From assembly GCA_905215525.1 (NCBI GenBank), contig CAJMQJ010000009.1, positions 26,604 to 90,603 of the forward strand: a DNA stretch of 64,000 bases. The letters run 5' to 3'. This stretch comes from an uncultured bacterium (GTDB lineage Bacteria > Actinomycetota > Coriobacteriia > Coriobacteriales > Coriobacteriaceae). A program made the position numbers and the translations under genes. Positions 26,396-35,338 of this stretch are shown in pieces. Position 1 is the first letter of the stretch. Each line of letters starts with the position of its first letter. The notes beneath the pieces are model-generated. The model searched no databases and had not been told where the DNA came from. It saw only the letters and a list, made by a program, of their open reading frames with translations.

Positions 26396-27205
26396 ATGAT
26401 CGGAACTCGCACTTCATCGTCATACACCCCACATGTCGACGTCGCCCCCGCCGACCGCCCACTCATCCTCGTCGCGCCGCGTTGGGAAGAGGCAAAGCCG
26501 TTTTTAAGCGAGACGCTCTCCCCCAACGAGGAGATTGCCAGCGTCTTTGTCGATGCCATCCTTGCCGCCGGCGGCCTGCCGCTGCAGATGTCCATCACCG
26601 AGGACATTGAGGTCATCCGTCATTACGTCGATATCGCCGACGGTATCGCCATTCCCGGCGGCCCCGATGTCAATCCCAAACGCTGGGGCGATGATCGACC
26701 CTACGACCCCACTCTCTGCTGCGAGATCCGCGATAGCTTTGAGTTTAAACTGGTCGGCGAGGTACTCCGCGCCAAAAAGCCGCTCTTTACCACCTGCCGC
26801 GGCACGCAGTTGCTCAATGTCGCCACTGGCGGCACCCTGTGCATGGACGTGCCGAGTCTGGGCGCTCGCGAGGGCCGCACGCAGTGGCGCCATACCCACG
26901 TGCTCAACGACCCCGTGCATCCCGTCGAGGTCGTGCCGGGCTCGCTGCTGGAGCGCGCGCTTGGCGGGCACAGGCTGATCCAGACCAACTCGGCACACCA
27001 TTGCTGCGTCGACCGCCTGGGTAAGCATACGCGCCTGGTCGCCCAAGCAACCGATGGCGTCCCCGAGTGCATCGAAGTCGAGGGCCAGCCGTTCTGCCTG
27101 GGCGTGCAATGGCACCCCGAATACACCTGGCAGACGCTCGAGACCGACTTTAACCTGTGGAAGTCGTTTGTCGAGGCAGCGGCAAAGGTTAAGCAGGCCC
27201 GCTAG
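26396..27205 (+). CDS. Gamma-glutamyl-GABA hydrolase-like class I amidotransferase (peptidase C26)
   Basis: The 269-residue protein has the glutamine-amidotransferase fold used by PuuD-like hydrolases. IAIPGGPDVNPKRWG opens the core, FTTCRGTQLLNV carries the nucleophile Cys, and GVQWHPEYT supplies His and Glu. It likely splits gamma-glutamyl bonds in small compounds. It follows the amino-acid importer on the same strand, so it may act on an imported gamma-glutamyl compound; this is inference. No strong ribosome site is seen before the chosen ATG. Confidence 0.82.
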   Translation: MIGTRTSSSYTPHVDVAPADRPLILVAPRWEEAKPFLSETLSPNEEIASVFVDAILAAGGLPLQMSITEDIEVIRHYVDIADGIAIPGGPDVNPKRWGDDRPYDPTLCCEIRDSFEFKLVGEVLRAKKPLFTTCRGTQLLNVATGGTLCMDVPSLGAREGRTQWRHTHVLNDPVHPVEVVPGSLLERALGGHRLIQTNSAHHCCVDRLGKHTRLVAQATDGVPECIEVEGQPFCLGVQWHPEYTWQTLETDFNLWKSFVEAAAKVKQAR

Positions 27206-27239
27206 TTTACGAACCACACAGGCTAAAGCCTCACATACT

Positions 27240-27280
27240 AGGGGGGGCGGACACCAACTACGGTGCCCGCCCCCCTGTAT
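27240..27280 (+). terminator. GC-rich hairpin after the C26 hydrolase gene
   Basis: GGGGGGCGGACACC pairs with GGTGCCCGCCCCCC with one mismatch. The T-run is weak (TGTATTTG). Confidence 0.6.
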
Positions 27281-27315
27281 TTGATATGCTCGGTATGTTC
27301 ATCCCTCACAAACAA

Positions 27316-28134
27316 TCAAAGAAATCTCGACCGCAATCGGTCGACGGTAAAGCAGATGGCAAAAACGCTTGCTACGTTTATGAGGCAGTCAATTAAAATC
27401 GAGGTGCATTGACCATCCCCCAACGGGGTCACGCCGCAAATCCACATGAGCATCGAGGACGGAAACGGAAGCATGGAATTGGCTCCGACCTGTATGTAGA
27501 GCGTTACGACATTGACAAGCAACAGCATGCCAATAGGACCGAAGCCGGACCCAAAATAGGAAACAACGATCACGCAAGAGACCACATATGCAAGGCAGAC
27601 GGCACTCGCCAGAAGAAGTCGATAGCAAAACATATTCAGGTTGAAACACTGTTGAGCATCCAAAACGATTACACAGTTAAGACAGTACAAAACGACACTT
27701 GACAGGATAAACGCGCCCAATAGGGCGAAAGAAGACAGCACCGTTCGCGCAACGGTAACGCACGCCCGCTTCCCTCCCCGAGCCTCCGACAGCCCCCACG
27801 GTTCCTCGACAAAGCCCGAACTGACAAAGCGCGGCACAATACAAGCCGCGATGAACGGAAAGAACAATGCATGAGCCAACGGGGCTACGTTGAACAGCAG
27901 ACCGCGAAAAACCTCTGCATTACCAAATAGAAGGACATCTTCCGCCGATAGCAGAAGCGTCGGGTCTGGGAAAAAGCCCAAGAAACTGTTCTCACGGAGA
28001 CTACAGAACCACATCGGGAAAGAATTAAGCTGCAATACCACCATGCACGCATAAATTACCGGGATTAAGGCGTACGTCCATTTACTCACGTGCTTCAATT
28101 CTGAATGGAGGAATCTTTTAATCTGACGAGCCAT
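27316..28134 (-). CDS. ABC exporter membrane subunit 2
   Basis: A protein of about 272 residues with roughly six hydrophobic segments, for instance WTYALIPVIYACMVVLQL near the start and a series of helices from about residue 125 onward. No catalytic motifs. It overlaps the preceding membrane gene by 17 bases and shares its strand with an ATPase gene, so it is most likely the second permease of an ABC-2-type exporter, in the style of bacteriocin-immunity or antibiotic-resistance systems. The start at 28134 follows GGGGGTG. Confidence 0.7.
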   Translation of the reverse strand: MARQIKRFLHSELKHVSKWTYALIPVIYACMVVLQLNSFPMWFCSLRENSFLGFFPDPTLLLSAEDVLLFGNAEVFRGLLFNVAPLAHALFFPFIAACIVPRFVSSGFVEEPWGLSEARGGKRACVTVARTVLSSFALLGAFILSSVVLYCLNCVIVLDAQQCFNLNMFCYRLLLASAVCLAYVVSCVIVVSYFGSGFGPIGMLLLVNVVTLYIQVGANSMLPFPSSMLMWICGVTPLGDGQCTSILIDCLINVASVFAICFTVDRLRSRFL

Positions 28135-28942
28135 TGAGCACACCCCCAGCACGAAAGCTCACGAGAGCGTAAATCAATACCGATAAACAGCTGGCTGCCA
28201 CGCCATAGCCCAGAAGCGCCAGTTGCCCCATATCGCTATACCCAAGGGCACATCCGACTCCAAGGTACGGCCCAGGAAGGAAGAAGATCCATCGCAAGGA
28301 TGGTATAGGTGCCTGAAGGAAGGCTCCGTAGAGCGTCAAGCTCATGACAAATCCGATTATTATTGCAGCCCCGCTCAATACAGCGCTGCCTGTAATCCGA
28401 TAGATGGTCACCGTCTCCAGCGCAATCGATATCACCAATGCGGTGTTGACTATCATTGCAGGCAAAAATGCAGCCAGCATGCCATGCGCGTAGTTATGCC
28501 CTCCACGTATTATGGCTATTGCAAATAGAAGAAGGCAAAGCGCACTATATGCTGCGCCAATTATTAAAGCAGACGAAAATGCATGGGCTAGAGCCCCATA
28601 AAAGCGGGTAAGACCTCTTGCTGAAGAAATTCGGTATCCCTCTTCATAGCCGCGCTCCTGTAAAATCGCCAGGCAAACGATGAGTGGAACGAACAGAGAG
28701 GTGCCGGCAAAAGCACTGCGCACAAGGGACTCATCGGGTGCAGAAGGATCGATTACATTCCAGACGAAACCAATATCCTCCCCAAAAACGCTATTGCCAA
28801 AGGCTAGCAGCGTTGTTCCGTTTTTTAGAAAGACACCGAAGAGAAGGCCGAACGCCAGCATAAGCGCAAGACCAAACTTCGCCGGAAACATCCTGTGCAA
28901 ACGCATCATATCTGCCTTTATGGGATGGATCGCCCGCTTCAT
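28118..28942 (-). CDS. ABC exporter membrane subunit 1
   Basis: The 274-residue protein has about six membrane helices and an early soluble loop (GEDIGFVWNVIDPSAPDESL). ERGYEEGYRISSARGLTRFYGAL is typical of ABC-2 permeases of the lantibiotic-immunity type. Its ATG overlaps the ATPase stop (ATGA), and its 3' end overlaps the next permease gene, so all three are tightly coupled. Confidence 0.72.
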   Translation of the reverse strand: MKRAIHPIKADMMRLHRMFPAKFGLALMLAFGLLFGVFLKNGTTLLAFGNSVFGEDIGFVWNVIDPSAPDESLVRSAFAGTSLFVPLIVCLAILQERGYEEGYRISSARGLTRFYGALAHAFSSALIIGAAYSALCLLLFAIAIIRGGHNYAHGMLAAFLPAMIVNTALVISIALETVTIYRITGSAVLSGAAIIIGFVMSLTLYGAFLQAPIPSLRWIFFLPGPYLGVGCALGYSDMGQLALLGYGVAASCLSVLIYALVSFRAGGVLNGSSD

Positions 28943-29700
28943 AGCGAGACCGCCTTCATCAAGCGCCTGTAATACTCTTTTAGGGACGACGCCTCATCCC
29001 TTATGACGGCCATCGATTCCTTTTTCAGCAGTTCGCCGTCATGAAGAAACAGGCAGCTTGTTGCAACCGATGCCAGCTCATCCAAGTCGTGGCTAGAGAT
29101 AAGCATGGTTTTGCCCTGCTCCCGATTCAATCGACCGATAAGGGTCCATATACTCTCGATGCCCAACGGATCCAATCCATTTGCCGGCTCATCGAAAATT
29201 AGTACGTCGGTGCCGCCCAACAAAGCCGTAGCTATATCCAGTCGCCGTTTCATTCCCAAAGAAAAACTGCTCACGCTCTTTTTCTCATCGACGTCCAGCC
29301 CGACTAGGCCCAAGACGCGAGGAACCTCACGTTTCTCATCGAGCCCCCATTCCGCACATCGGATCCGAAGATTCTCAGCCGCACTGAGGGATTGGTATGC
29401 TCCGCAGGAATCTGGCACATAGCCGACACGCGTCCGCATCAAGCTCAGCTCTTTTTTCGACTTGCCTCCAAAGAGCTCCACGCTCCCCGACGATGGCTCA
29501 CAGAGGCCCAGCACTATTTTAATAAGCGTGCTTTTGCCCGCCCCGTTTGCACCAACAAGGGCGCAAAGCTCAGACTGATCCACCTCGAAGGAAACGTCAT
29601 GCAAAACGCGGCGCCTCCCATAGCGCTTTGACACCCTTGATAGCCTTATCGTCGATGCGTTCATTGGCCTCCCGTTCCGCTTGATAGCAAAACCGCTCAT
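28939..29700 (-). CDS. ABC exporter ATP-binding protein
   Basis: The ATPase of the three-gene exporter, of the BcrA/LanF type. GANGAGKSTLIKI is Walker A, SSFSLGMKRRLDIATALL the signature region, VLIFDEPANGLDPLG Walker B, and ISSHDLDEL the switch. Two starts are possible: 29700 with GAAGGA five bases upstream, or 29664 with GGGAGG three bases upstream. This type of exporter often protects against cell-envelope antibiotics or bacteriocins; no peptide gene is next to it. Confidence 0.85.
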   Translation of the reverse strand: MSGFAIKRNGRPMNASTIRLSRVSKRYGRRRVLHDVSFEVDQSELCALVGANGAGKSTLIKIVLGLCEPSSGSVELFGGKSKKELSLMRTRVGYVPDSCGAYQSLSAAENLRIRCAEWGLDEKREVPRVLGLVGLDVDEKKSVSSFSLGMKRRLDIATALLGGTDVLIFDEPANGLDPLGIESIWTLIGRLNREQGKTMLISSHDLDELASVATSCLFLHDGELLKKESMAVIRDEASSLKEYYRRLMKAVSL

Positions 29701-29785
29701 ATCGTTCCTTCTTTACTTTATCGTTTTCCATAGTTGTTATTGTTTTTCGATAACTCATATTTGCCAAGATAATCTAAAAGAAAGA

Positions 29786-29804
29786 ACCCGTGTTAGACAC
29801 GGGT
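29786..29804 (-). terminator. Terminator after the XRE gene
   Basis: ACCCGTGT and ACACGGGT pair around TAG; on the minus strand TTCTTTCTTTT follows. It separates the XRE/DUF2975 pair from the exporter operon. Confidence 0.8.
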
Positions 29805-29844
29805 CCCTTCACGCTGATATTTCGTTTTAGTTGTTCGCCTTAAG

Positions 29845-30174
29845 CTACTCGTCGCTCAAATCGACAGCAAAGACTGATGTCGGAAGCGACGCCTCATTGC
29901 CTCCGCCGTCCCGCATCTGCCTCACAACGTTTTTTGCACGCTCAACAATAAGCTCCTCAAGCTCTTTCTCACTCACGCGCTGAATAATATCTCCCGGTTG
30001 ACAATCAAGCTCATCACAGATATCGAGGAGCGTCTTTAGGCGAATAGCTTTTATCTTTCCGTTTCTAAGCTTTGAAATATTAGCCGGAGTATGCCCCGTC
30101 GCCCGAATCAGATCAGCACTGGTCTTTCCGGTCTTAAGCAGCTGCGTCTCAAGCTCGATGATGAGATAGCTCAT
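29845..30174 (-). CDS. XRE-family (Cro/C1, HTH_26-type) regulator
   Basis: The 109-residue protein has a helix-turn-helix in residues 15-60: TSADLIRATGHTPANISKLR, then IRLKTLLDICDELDCQPGDII. The tail has no known domain. It sits eight bases after a DUF2975 membrane protein gene, and this pairing is common in Gram-positive bacteria. AGGAGGAAAC precedes the start. Targets unknown; self-regulation of the pair is probable. Confidence 0.85.
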   Translation of the reverse strand: MSYLIIELETQLLKTGKTSADLIRATGHTPANISKLRNGKIKAIRLKTLLDICDELDCQPGDIIQRVSEKELEELIVERAKNVVRQMRDGGGNEASLPTSVFAVDLSDE

Positions 30175-30182
30175 GTTTCCTC

Positions 30183-30743
30183 CTACACAAGCTCGTCAGA
30201 CTGCTCTTGGAGCAGCGAGGCATAACTCCAGATCGCCGAGATAAATAAACAGACAACTGCGCCGATAAACGACCCCGCATCAAAGGTAGCGCCTTGGCAA
30301 ATCTCAATAACGAAGGAATGAGGCACGATGTAAAGCTCCAGTCCGCCAATGGTGAGATTGACCGATCCATAGGCACCAACAAGCGAAACCGCGGCGTTAA
30401 CAGCAAAGGCAAGCGCGAGAACACGGATAAGCCGCACATGCGTCTTGGTAAAGGGCGAGACGCCTCGCGAGATGTTACGGCTGATCCCGCACAGAACGAC
30501 AAGCGAAATACCCATAACAAGCGCCATGCACAGTCCGCTTGGGATAACGATGCACCCGCCATCGAGAAGCGTCACGACACCGAAAGAATCGACAGAAGCA
30601 ACGTTTGCAACCGCATACCAGATCACGTAAACAACCAACGCGGCAAAAGCGACGAGCATCCCTGCAAAAACGGCTGCCATGCAAAAACCGAGCTTCCTGA
30701 TATTTTCGCCCGCCTTGGCCATACGCTGAACGCTGTTGGACAT
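30183..30743 (-). CDS. DUF2975 membrane protein
   Basis: The protein has four hydrophobic segments in about 186 residues, consistent with DUF2975. A cytoplasmic loop, CGISRNISRGVSPFTKTHVRL, carries the SPF(T/S) pattern I associate with the family. The start at 30743 follows GAGGGTGAGTGT. It is coupled to the XRE gene downstream and may control it from the membrane; this is inference from the recurrent pairing. Confidence 0.75.
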   Translation of the reverse strand: MSNSVQRMAKAGENIRKLGFCMAAVFAGMLVAFAALVVYVIWYAVANVASVDSFGVVTLLDGGCIVIPSGLCMALVMGISLVVLCGISRNISRGVSPFTKTHVRLIRVLALAFAVNAAVSLVGAYGSVNLTIGGLELYIVPHSFVIEICQGATFDAGSFIGAVVCLFISAIWSYASLLQEQSDELV

Positions 30744-30857
30744 ACACTCACCCTCATCGACTCTATCGTTATTCGAACGGTTTATCGAACAACGATATGG
30801 ATTGCATGCGGAAAGCCCCGACAGTGTGCATAGGCAATTCACTAATCAGAAGAGGTG

Positions 30858-30949
30858 AGCGTGGATTTTTGGACACGTATCGAACGAGCGTGGATAATCT
30901 CCCACTTTGAGGCCGCCACCGGGCCTAAAACGGGAGATTATCCACGCTC
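30858..30949. repeat. Long hairpin with 18-bp perfect arms plus an extra direct half-copy
   Basis: Positions 30886-30903 (GAGCGTGGATAATCTCCC) pair exactly with 30932-30949; inside, GAGGCC-type and GGGCC-type segments can pair again. GAGCGTGGAT also occurs once more at 30858. It lies between the HPt gene end and the start of the DUF2975 unit and may serve as a terminator on the minus strand. Confidence 0.6.
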
Positions 30950-30973
30950 ATAGTCATCAAGGCTCACAGCCTC

Positions 30974-31330
30974 TTACTCGGCCGCCTCGCGCAGAGCCGA
31001 CATCGTAGCCGCATATTGCTGCTGCAACGCATGCATCCCCTCGCGGGCGCCGTCAACGGCATCAGCGCCGCGCAGCGCTTCGGTTACCACGACCGCCGGC
31101 TCGTACAGATTATCGAATCCCAGGTTCTGGCTCACGCCCTTGAGCGTGTGCGCTGCCATAAACGCACTCTCGGCGTCTCCTGCCGCCATGGCAGCCTCCA
31201 GCTTGTCCATGCTCTCGTCATCCAAAAACTTGAGGGCAAAGCGGGCAAGCATTTCCCCGCCCATCAGCCGAGCGCACGCGTCGTCATAATTAGCGCCGAT
31301 CTTCTCATACGCCTCACGCATGGAAATCAT
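30974..31330 (-). CDS. Histidine phosphotransfer (HPt) protein
   Basis: The 118-residue helical protein has the HPt signature AAHTLKGVSQNLGF, with phospho-accepting His61. HPt proteins pass phosphate between receiver and kinase domains. It follows the GGDEF-REC-HD-GYP gene on the same strand after 24 bases, so the REC domain of that protein is the natural partner. AAAGGAG lies ten bases before the ATG. Confidence 0.87.
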   Translation of the reverse strand: MISMREAYEKIGANYDDACARLMGGEMLARFALKFLDDESMDKLEAAMAAGDAESAFMAAHTLKGVSQNLGFDNLYEPAVVVTEALRGADAVDGAREGMHALQQQYAATMSALREAAE

Positions 31331-31354
31331 GGATTAAAAACTCCTTTGGTCAAA

Positions 31355-33235
31355 CTAAATCGTGGGAAACGCGACGACGTCGGCGGGGCGTGCCAACGTC
31401 TCGGCAATTTGGTCTTGCACCTCGAGCAGGCAATCGAGCAGCAGCGGGTTAAAGGTGCCGCACTTACCGTCCAGGATCATCTGGATCGCCTCCTCGTGCG
31501 GGATAGCGTCCTTGTACACGCGCACGCTCGTCAGTGCATCGTACACGTCAGCCACCGAAACCACCTGCGCGGCGATGGGAATTTCGTCGCCCTTAAGGCC
31601 ATCGGGATAACCCTTGCCGTCCCAGCGCTCGTGATGCCAACGCGCAATCTGGTACGCATATTCCATAAGCGCATTGCCGGCGTGATGGCTGCCCAGCTCG
31701 AGCAGCATGTTGGCGCCAATCGTGGTATGCGTCTTCATAATCTCGAATTCCTCGGGCGTGAGGCGCCCGGGCTTGTTGAGGATCGCATCGTCAATCGACA
31801 TCTTGCCGATATCGTGCAGCGCCGAAGCCAGGGCGATCGTGGAGCGTTCCTCATTGTCGAGGGAGATCGTGCCGCTACGCTGGACCAGATAGCCAAGCAG
31901 CAGCTCGGTCAGCTTTTCGATGTTCGTAACGTGCCTACCGCTCTCGCCGTTGCGAAGCTCCATGACGCCGGCCATGATGTCGATGAGCATGCGACTGTTC
32001 TTGACGCGCTCGTTGTACTGTTGGGACAGCAGGTTCGTCAGGCGGCGCTGTTTGGCGTACAGGCGGATGGTGTTGCTTACGCGGCGGCGCACGACACGGG
32101 AGTCAAACGGGCGGTTGATATAGTCCGAGGCGCCCAGCTCGTACGCGCGCAGAACCGCATCATCGGAATCTTCGCTCGAAATCATGATGACAGGCAGATT
32201 ATCGATACCCGATCGGCGCGACAGATCGGCCAGCACCTCAAAGCCGCTTATGCCCGGCATCACAATGTCCAGCAGCACGAGCGACAACTCATCGCCATAG
32301 CGGTCGACCATGTCGAGCGCCGCACGACCGTTATCGGCCTCGAGGATGCAATGCTCGTCCTTGAGCATCTCGCTGAGAATGGCTCGGTTCATCTCGGAGT
32401 CATCGGCGATAAGCACCAAAGGCTTTTCGCTTTGGAAGGCCTCGATGGAATCGGCATCGGTCACGACCGTACCGGCTTTTGCCTTAGCGCGGCTCAGTAA
32501 CTGAGCAGCGCGGCCAACGCCCTCATCGACCGTCTCGCCATGAATGCGAACGCCACCAACACATGCCGTCAAGCTCACGTACTCATGGCCCGGAATAATC
32601 GTGGAATGAACGGCATCGGACACCTGATGCAGGCGACGGGTGAAGTCATCGGAGGGAATATTGGGCATGACAACCACAAACTTGTCGCAGCCATAGCGCA
32701 CAAGCTCGTCAGTCGAACGGATTCCGCTGCGTATGGCTGTCGCCACAGCACCGAGCGCAAGGTCGCCGGCATGACGGCCACACGTATCGTTGAAGACCCT
32801 AAAATCATCAAGGTCGATCACCGCAACGCCGGCATTCACGCGGGTGCTACGGAGCTTTTCCTCGTAATATCGGCGATTGCGCACATTCGTCAGCACGTCG
32901 GTGTAGACAAGGTCCTCTTCTGCGGCCTCTTGCTCATCGATCGGACGCACCATCAGCAAGACGTGAGGCTCGCCCTCGACCTTCAAAGGGCGTAGACGGG
33001 CGCGGTACTCAGTGCCATCATTGAGCAGTTGCTCCGACACCTCATCGGAGTCTGCCAAAGCCTCAAGACTTGACTGACGCAGACAAGGACACCGATCACC
33101 GGCGAGCAGGCAGTTAGGCTCACTCTTAATCTGATCGGCCGACAGCAAACGCACCACGGGGTAGGTCTTCGCGACACGGGCGACCTCGGCGGCAGCCTCC
33201 TCGTCGGTTAGATTGACCTCGTGATTATTGAGCAT
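31355..33235 (-). CDS. Degenerate GGDEF - receiver - HD-GYP signalling protein
   Basis: Domains in order over 626 residues: an N-terminal region of about 110 residues; a GGDEF domain (about 115-260) whose signature reads RYGCDKFVVV, so GGDEF is GCDKF and cyclase activity is unlikely; a receiver domain (about 268-385: LIADDSEMNRAIL, LVLLDIVMPG with the phospho-Asp, and a distal Lys-to-Arg-like NRPF end); and an HD-GYP domain (ALHDIGKMSIDD, HHERWDGKGYPDGL) with its catalytic residues intact. It probably degrades cyclic di-GMP or a related dinucleotide under phosphorelay control with the HPt protein encoded next. No membrane segment is seen. Confidence 0.87.
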   Translation of the reverse strand: MLNNHEVNLTDEEAAAEVARVAKTYPVVRLLSADQIKSEPNCLLAGDRCPCLRQSSLEALADSDEVSEQLLNDGTEYRARLRPLKVEGEPHVLLMVRPIDEQEAAEEDLVYTDVLTNVRNRRYYEEKLRSTRVNAGVAVIDLDDFRVFNDTCGRHAGDLALGAVATAIRSGIRSTDELVRYGCDKFVVVMPNIPSDDFTRRLHQVSDAVHSTIIPGHEYVSLTACVGGVRIHGETVDEGVGRAAQLLSRAKAKAGTVVTDADSIEAFQSEKPLVLIADDSEMNRAILSEMLKDEHCILEADNGRAALDMVDRYGDELSLVLLDIVMPGISGFEVLADLSRRSGIDNLPVIMISSEDSDDAVLRAYELGASDYINRPFDSRVVRRRVSNTIRLYAKQRRLTNLLSQQYNERVKNSRMLIDIMAGVMELRNGESGRHVTNIEKLTELLLGYLVQRSGTISLDNEERSTIALASALHDIGKMSIDDAILNKPGRLTPEEFEIMKTHTTIGANMLLELGSHHAGNALMEYAYQIARWHHERWDGKGYPDGLKGDEIPIAAQVVSVADVYDALTSVRVYKDAIPHEEAIQMILDGKCGTFNPLLLDCLLEVQDQIAETLARPADVVAFPTI

Positions 33236-33446
33236 ATGGGGCCCTTTCGATAGTTTCGCATGGTAGCGGTGGGTTCCAAATGCTACAAGGGTAACACCTT
33301 GCCGATGCAGGTAAGCACGTGAATGCTGCCACATTCTTATGAGTTGGCAGACGGCGCGATTGAAGCCGCAGACGCGAGGTTTTGAGCACGTTTGTTAATA
33401 CGGCCGAAACGTTTGCGGATGAAGCCTGCTTTGGCTATTGCGGATG

Positions 33447-34244
33447 CTAGAGCCCCAGGATGCCACGGACAGCCCGGGCAGCCGCTGCCGGGCGATCGCG
33501 CAGACCGTTATGCGCGCCCGGGATCGTCACGAGAGGGCAATCGAGATATTCGGCAGCCGCTCGCGTGCCAGCCTCGCGGGGCGTGCCAATCGAGAGCTCG
33601 CCTAGGAGCACGGCGGCCACCGTTTTCGACGCGCGAACGCTATCCCAATCGGGAACGCAGGTCATAGTAATCCCGTATTCGTTTGCCATGAAACTGCGGC
33701 CGTTGCGCAGGGCATGCTTGGCTTCTGCCTCGGTCGCTCCAGGAGCCTCGGGGTCCAAGTCGCCGAGGGCTCCCAAGAAAAGCCGGAGCGCCCTTGAAAC
33801 CTTTCCAGCCGCAATCATATCGAGCAAAACCGGAGCTGCGCCCATGCCGACGCCTTCGGCCGACACAGCCGGCTCATGCAGAATCGCACGGGCGACGAGA
33901 TGGGGTTCAGTGCGAAGAAGCTCCAGCGCCACCAACGTACCGGCGCTGTGCGCAAGCACATTTGTCGGAGCGCCAACGTGTTCGATCACGGCCTGCAGGT
34001 CGGCGGCCTGAGCGGCAAGATCATAGCTGCCGTCTGCCGCTTCGCTGCTGCCACCACAGCCGCGGCGGTCGTAGGCAATGACGCGGTAGTCACAGGCGAG
34101 CTCGCGGGCGATACCGTCAAAAAAGACGCCGTCAACACAAGCGCCGTGCACGCACACCAAGGCAGGAGTATCAGGCGACACATCCGGGCCGGCATATTCG
34201 CGACAGGCAATCGTGGTGCCCGCATTCTCGACCGTAAAATCCAT
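33447..34244 (-). CDS. Alpha/beta hydrolase
   Basis: The 265-residue protein has the alpha/beta-hydrolase oxyanion motif VHGACVDG, a DRRGCGGSS segment, the nucleophile elbow LAHSAGTL, and a terminal PGAHNGL with the likely catalytic His. Substrate unknown; esterase or lactonase activity is typical. GGGGGCACAAC precedes the ATG. It is transcribed away from the radical SAM gene. Confidence 0.82.
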   Translation of the reverse strand: MDFTVENAGTTIACREYAGPDVSPDTPALVCVHGACVDGVFFDGIARELACDYRVIAYDRRGCGGSSEAADGSYDLAAQAADLQAVIEHVGAPTNVLAHSAGTLVALELLRTEPHLVARAILHEPAVSAEGVGMGAAPVLLDMIAAGKVSRALRLFLGALGDLDPEAPGATEAEAKHALRNGRSFMANEYGITMTCVPDWDSVRASKTVAAVLLGELSIGTPREAGTRAAAEYLDCPLVTIPGAHNGLRDRPAAAARAVRGILGL

Positions 34245-34469
34245 GTTGTGCCCCCATCATCAATGCTCATCCAGTTGCACGTCAGCACGGTTGGATGGAC
34301 CCGCATTGCTTTACGCCTTGTTAACAGATTAACTGTACCCGACCCGAGGCTTTTCATGGCACGGCATCATGAGCGACGTGAAAAAACGAAACTTGTAAAG
34401 CAAGAGCCCACACCTTGCTTTGGAGCCGATGCTATGCTTAGGCACAATTGTCTTGAGGAGCATATGCCT

Positions 34470-35246
34470 ATGTCTACGTTTTTGAATGCCAGCCCCATCT
34501 TTGGGCCCGTTCGCAGCCGTCGCCTTGGTCTCTCGCTCGGCGTCAACATGATGCCGGCCAGCGGCAAAATCTGCACGTTCGACTGCATCTACTGCGAGAA
34601 CGGCCTCAACGCCGAGCGCCCCTGCCATGAGCCGTATAACACGGCTGCCGTGGTACTCGAAGCGCTCGAGGCAAAGCTGCGCGAGATGGCAGCCGAGGGC
34701 GAGCCCCCCGATGTAATCACCTTCGCAGGCAACGGCGAGCCCACCGCCGCACCGGAGTTTCCACAGGCCATCGCCGGCGCCGTCGCGCTGCGCGATCAGC
34801 TAGCCCCCAACACCAAGATTGCCGTGCTTTCCAACGGCACGCGCGCCGACCAGCCCGCTGTGCACGATGCGCTCATGATGGTCGACGACAACATTCTTAA
34901 GCTCGATACCGTCGACCCGGCGTTTATCCAGCTGCTCGACCAGCCCGTTGGCCCCTATGACGTCGAGCACCAGATCGAGACGTTCGCAGGCTTTAACGGT
35001 CATGTCATTATCCAGACGATGTTTTTGAGCGGTGAGTACCGGGGCAAGTCTCTCGATAACACCGGCGAGGAGTACGTCGGCCCTTGGCTCGCGGCGCTCG
35101 AGCGCATTCGTCCGCAGGAGGCGACCATCTACACGGTCGCGCGCGAGACACCAGTCGCCGGCCTTGCCAAAGCAGCGCCCGAGGTGCTCGACGCCATTGC
35201 CGCGCGCGTGCGCGCCCTCGGTATTCCCTGCCAGGTGAGCTACTAG
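34470..35246 (+). CDS. Radical SAM protein
   Basis: The protein binds a 4Fe-4S cluster through CTFDCIYC (CX3CX2C) near residue 30, followed by FAGNGEPTAAPEF, the SAM-binding 'GGEP'-like motif of the family. It belongs to a COG0731-like group of unknown function related to wyosine-synthesis enzymes. Two in-frame ATGs (34464, 34470) follow GAGGAG by three and nine bases; the second fits spacing better. It diverges from the alpha/beta hydrolase gene. Confidence 0.8.
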   Translation: MSTFLNASPIFGPVRSRRLGLSLGVNMMPASGKICTFDCIYCENGLNAERPCHEPYNTAAVVLEALEAKLREMAAEGEPPDVITFAGNGEPTAAPEFPQAIAGAVALRDQLAPNTKIAVLSNGTRADQPAVHDALMMVDDNILKLDTVDPAFIQLLDQPVGPYDVEHQIETFAGFNGHVIIQTMFLSGEYRGKSLDNTGEEYVGPWLAALERIRPQEATIYTVARETPVAGLAKAAPEVLDAIAARVRALGIPCQVSY

Positions 35247-35338
35247 CGCGGCCGCCCGCCAGCAGCTAAATTAGCCCCATCCCAAATGAGCTGGTCTGCG
35301 GGTGGGCTATACTAGCTGCGGATGAAAGGAAGTTAGCC

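Noticed and set aside
31016..32500. 494-codon open frame antisense to the GGDEF-REC-HD-GYP gene
   Set aside because: The minus-strand protein shows three ordered domains; the antisense frame has none.
33876..34463. N-terminal extension of the radical SAM protein
   Set aside because: The frame is open upstream, but the ribosome site GAGGAG and the family start place initiation at 34464 or 34470.
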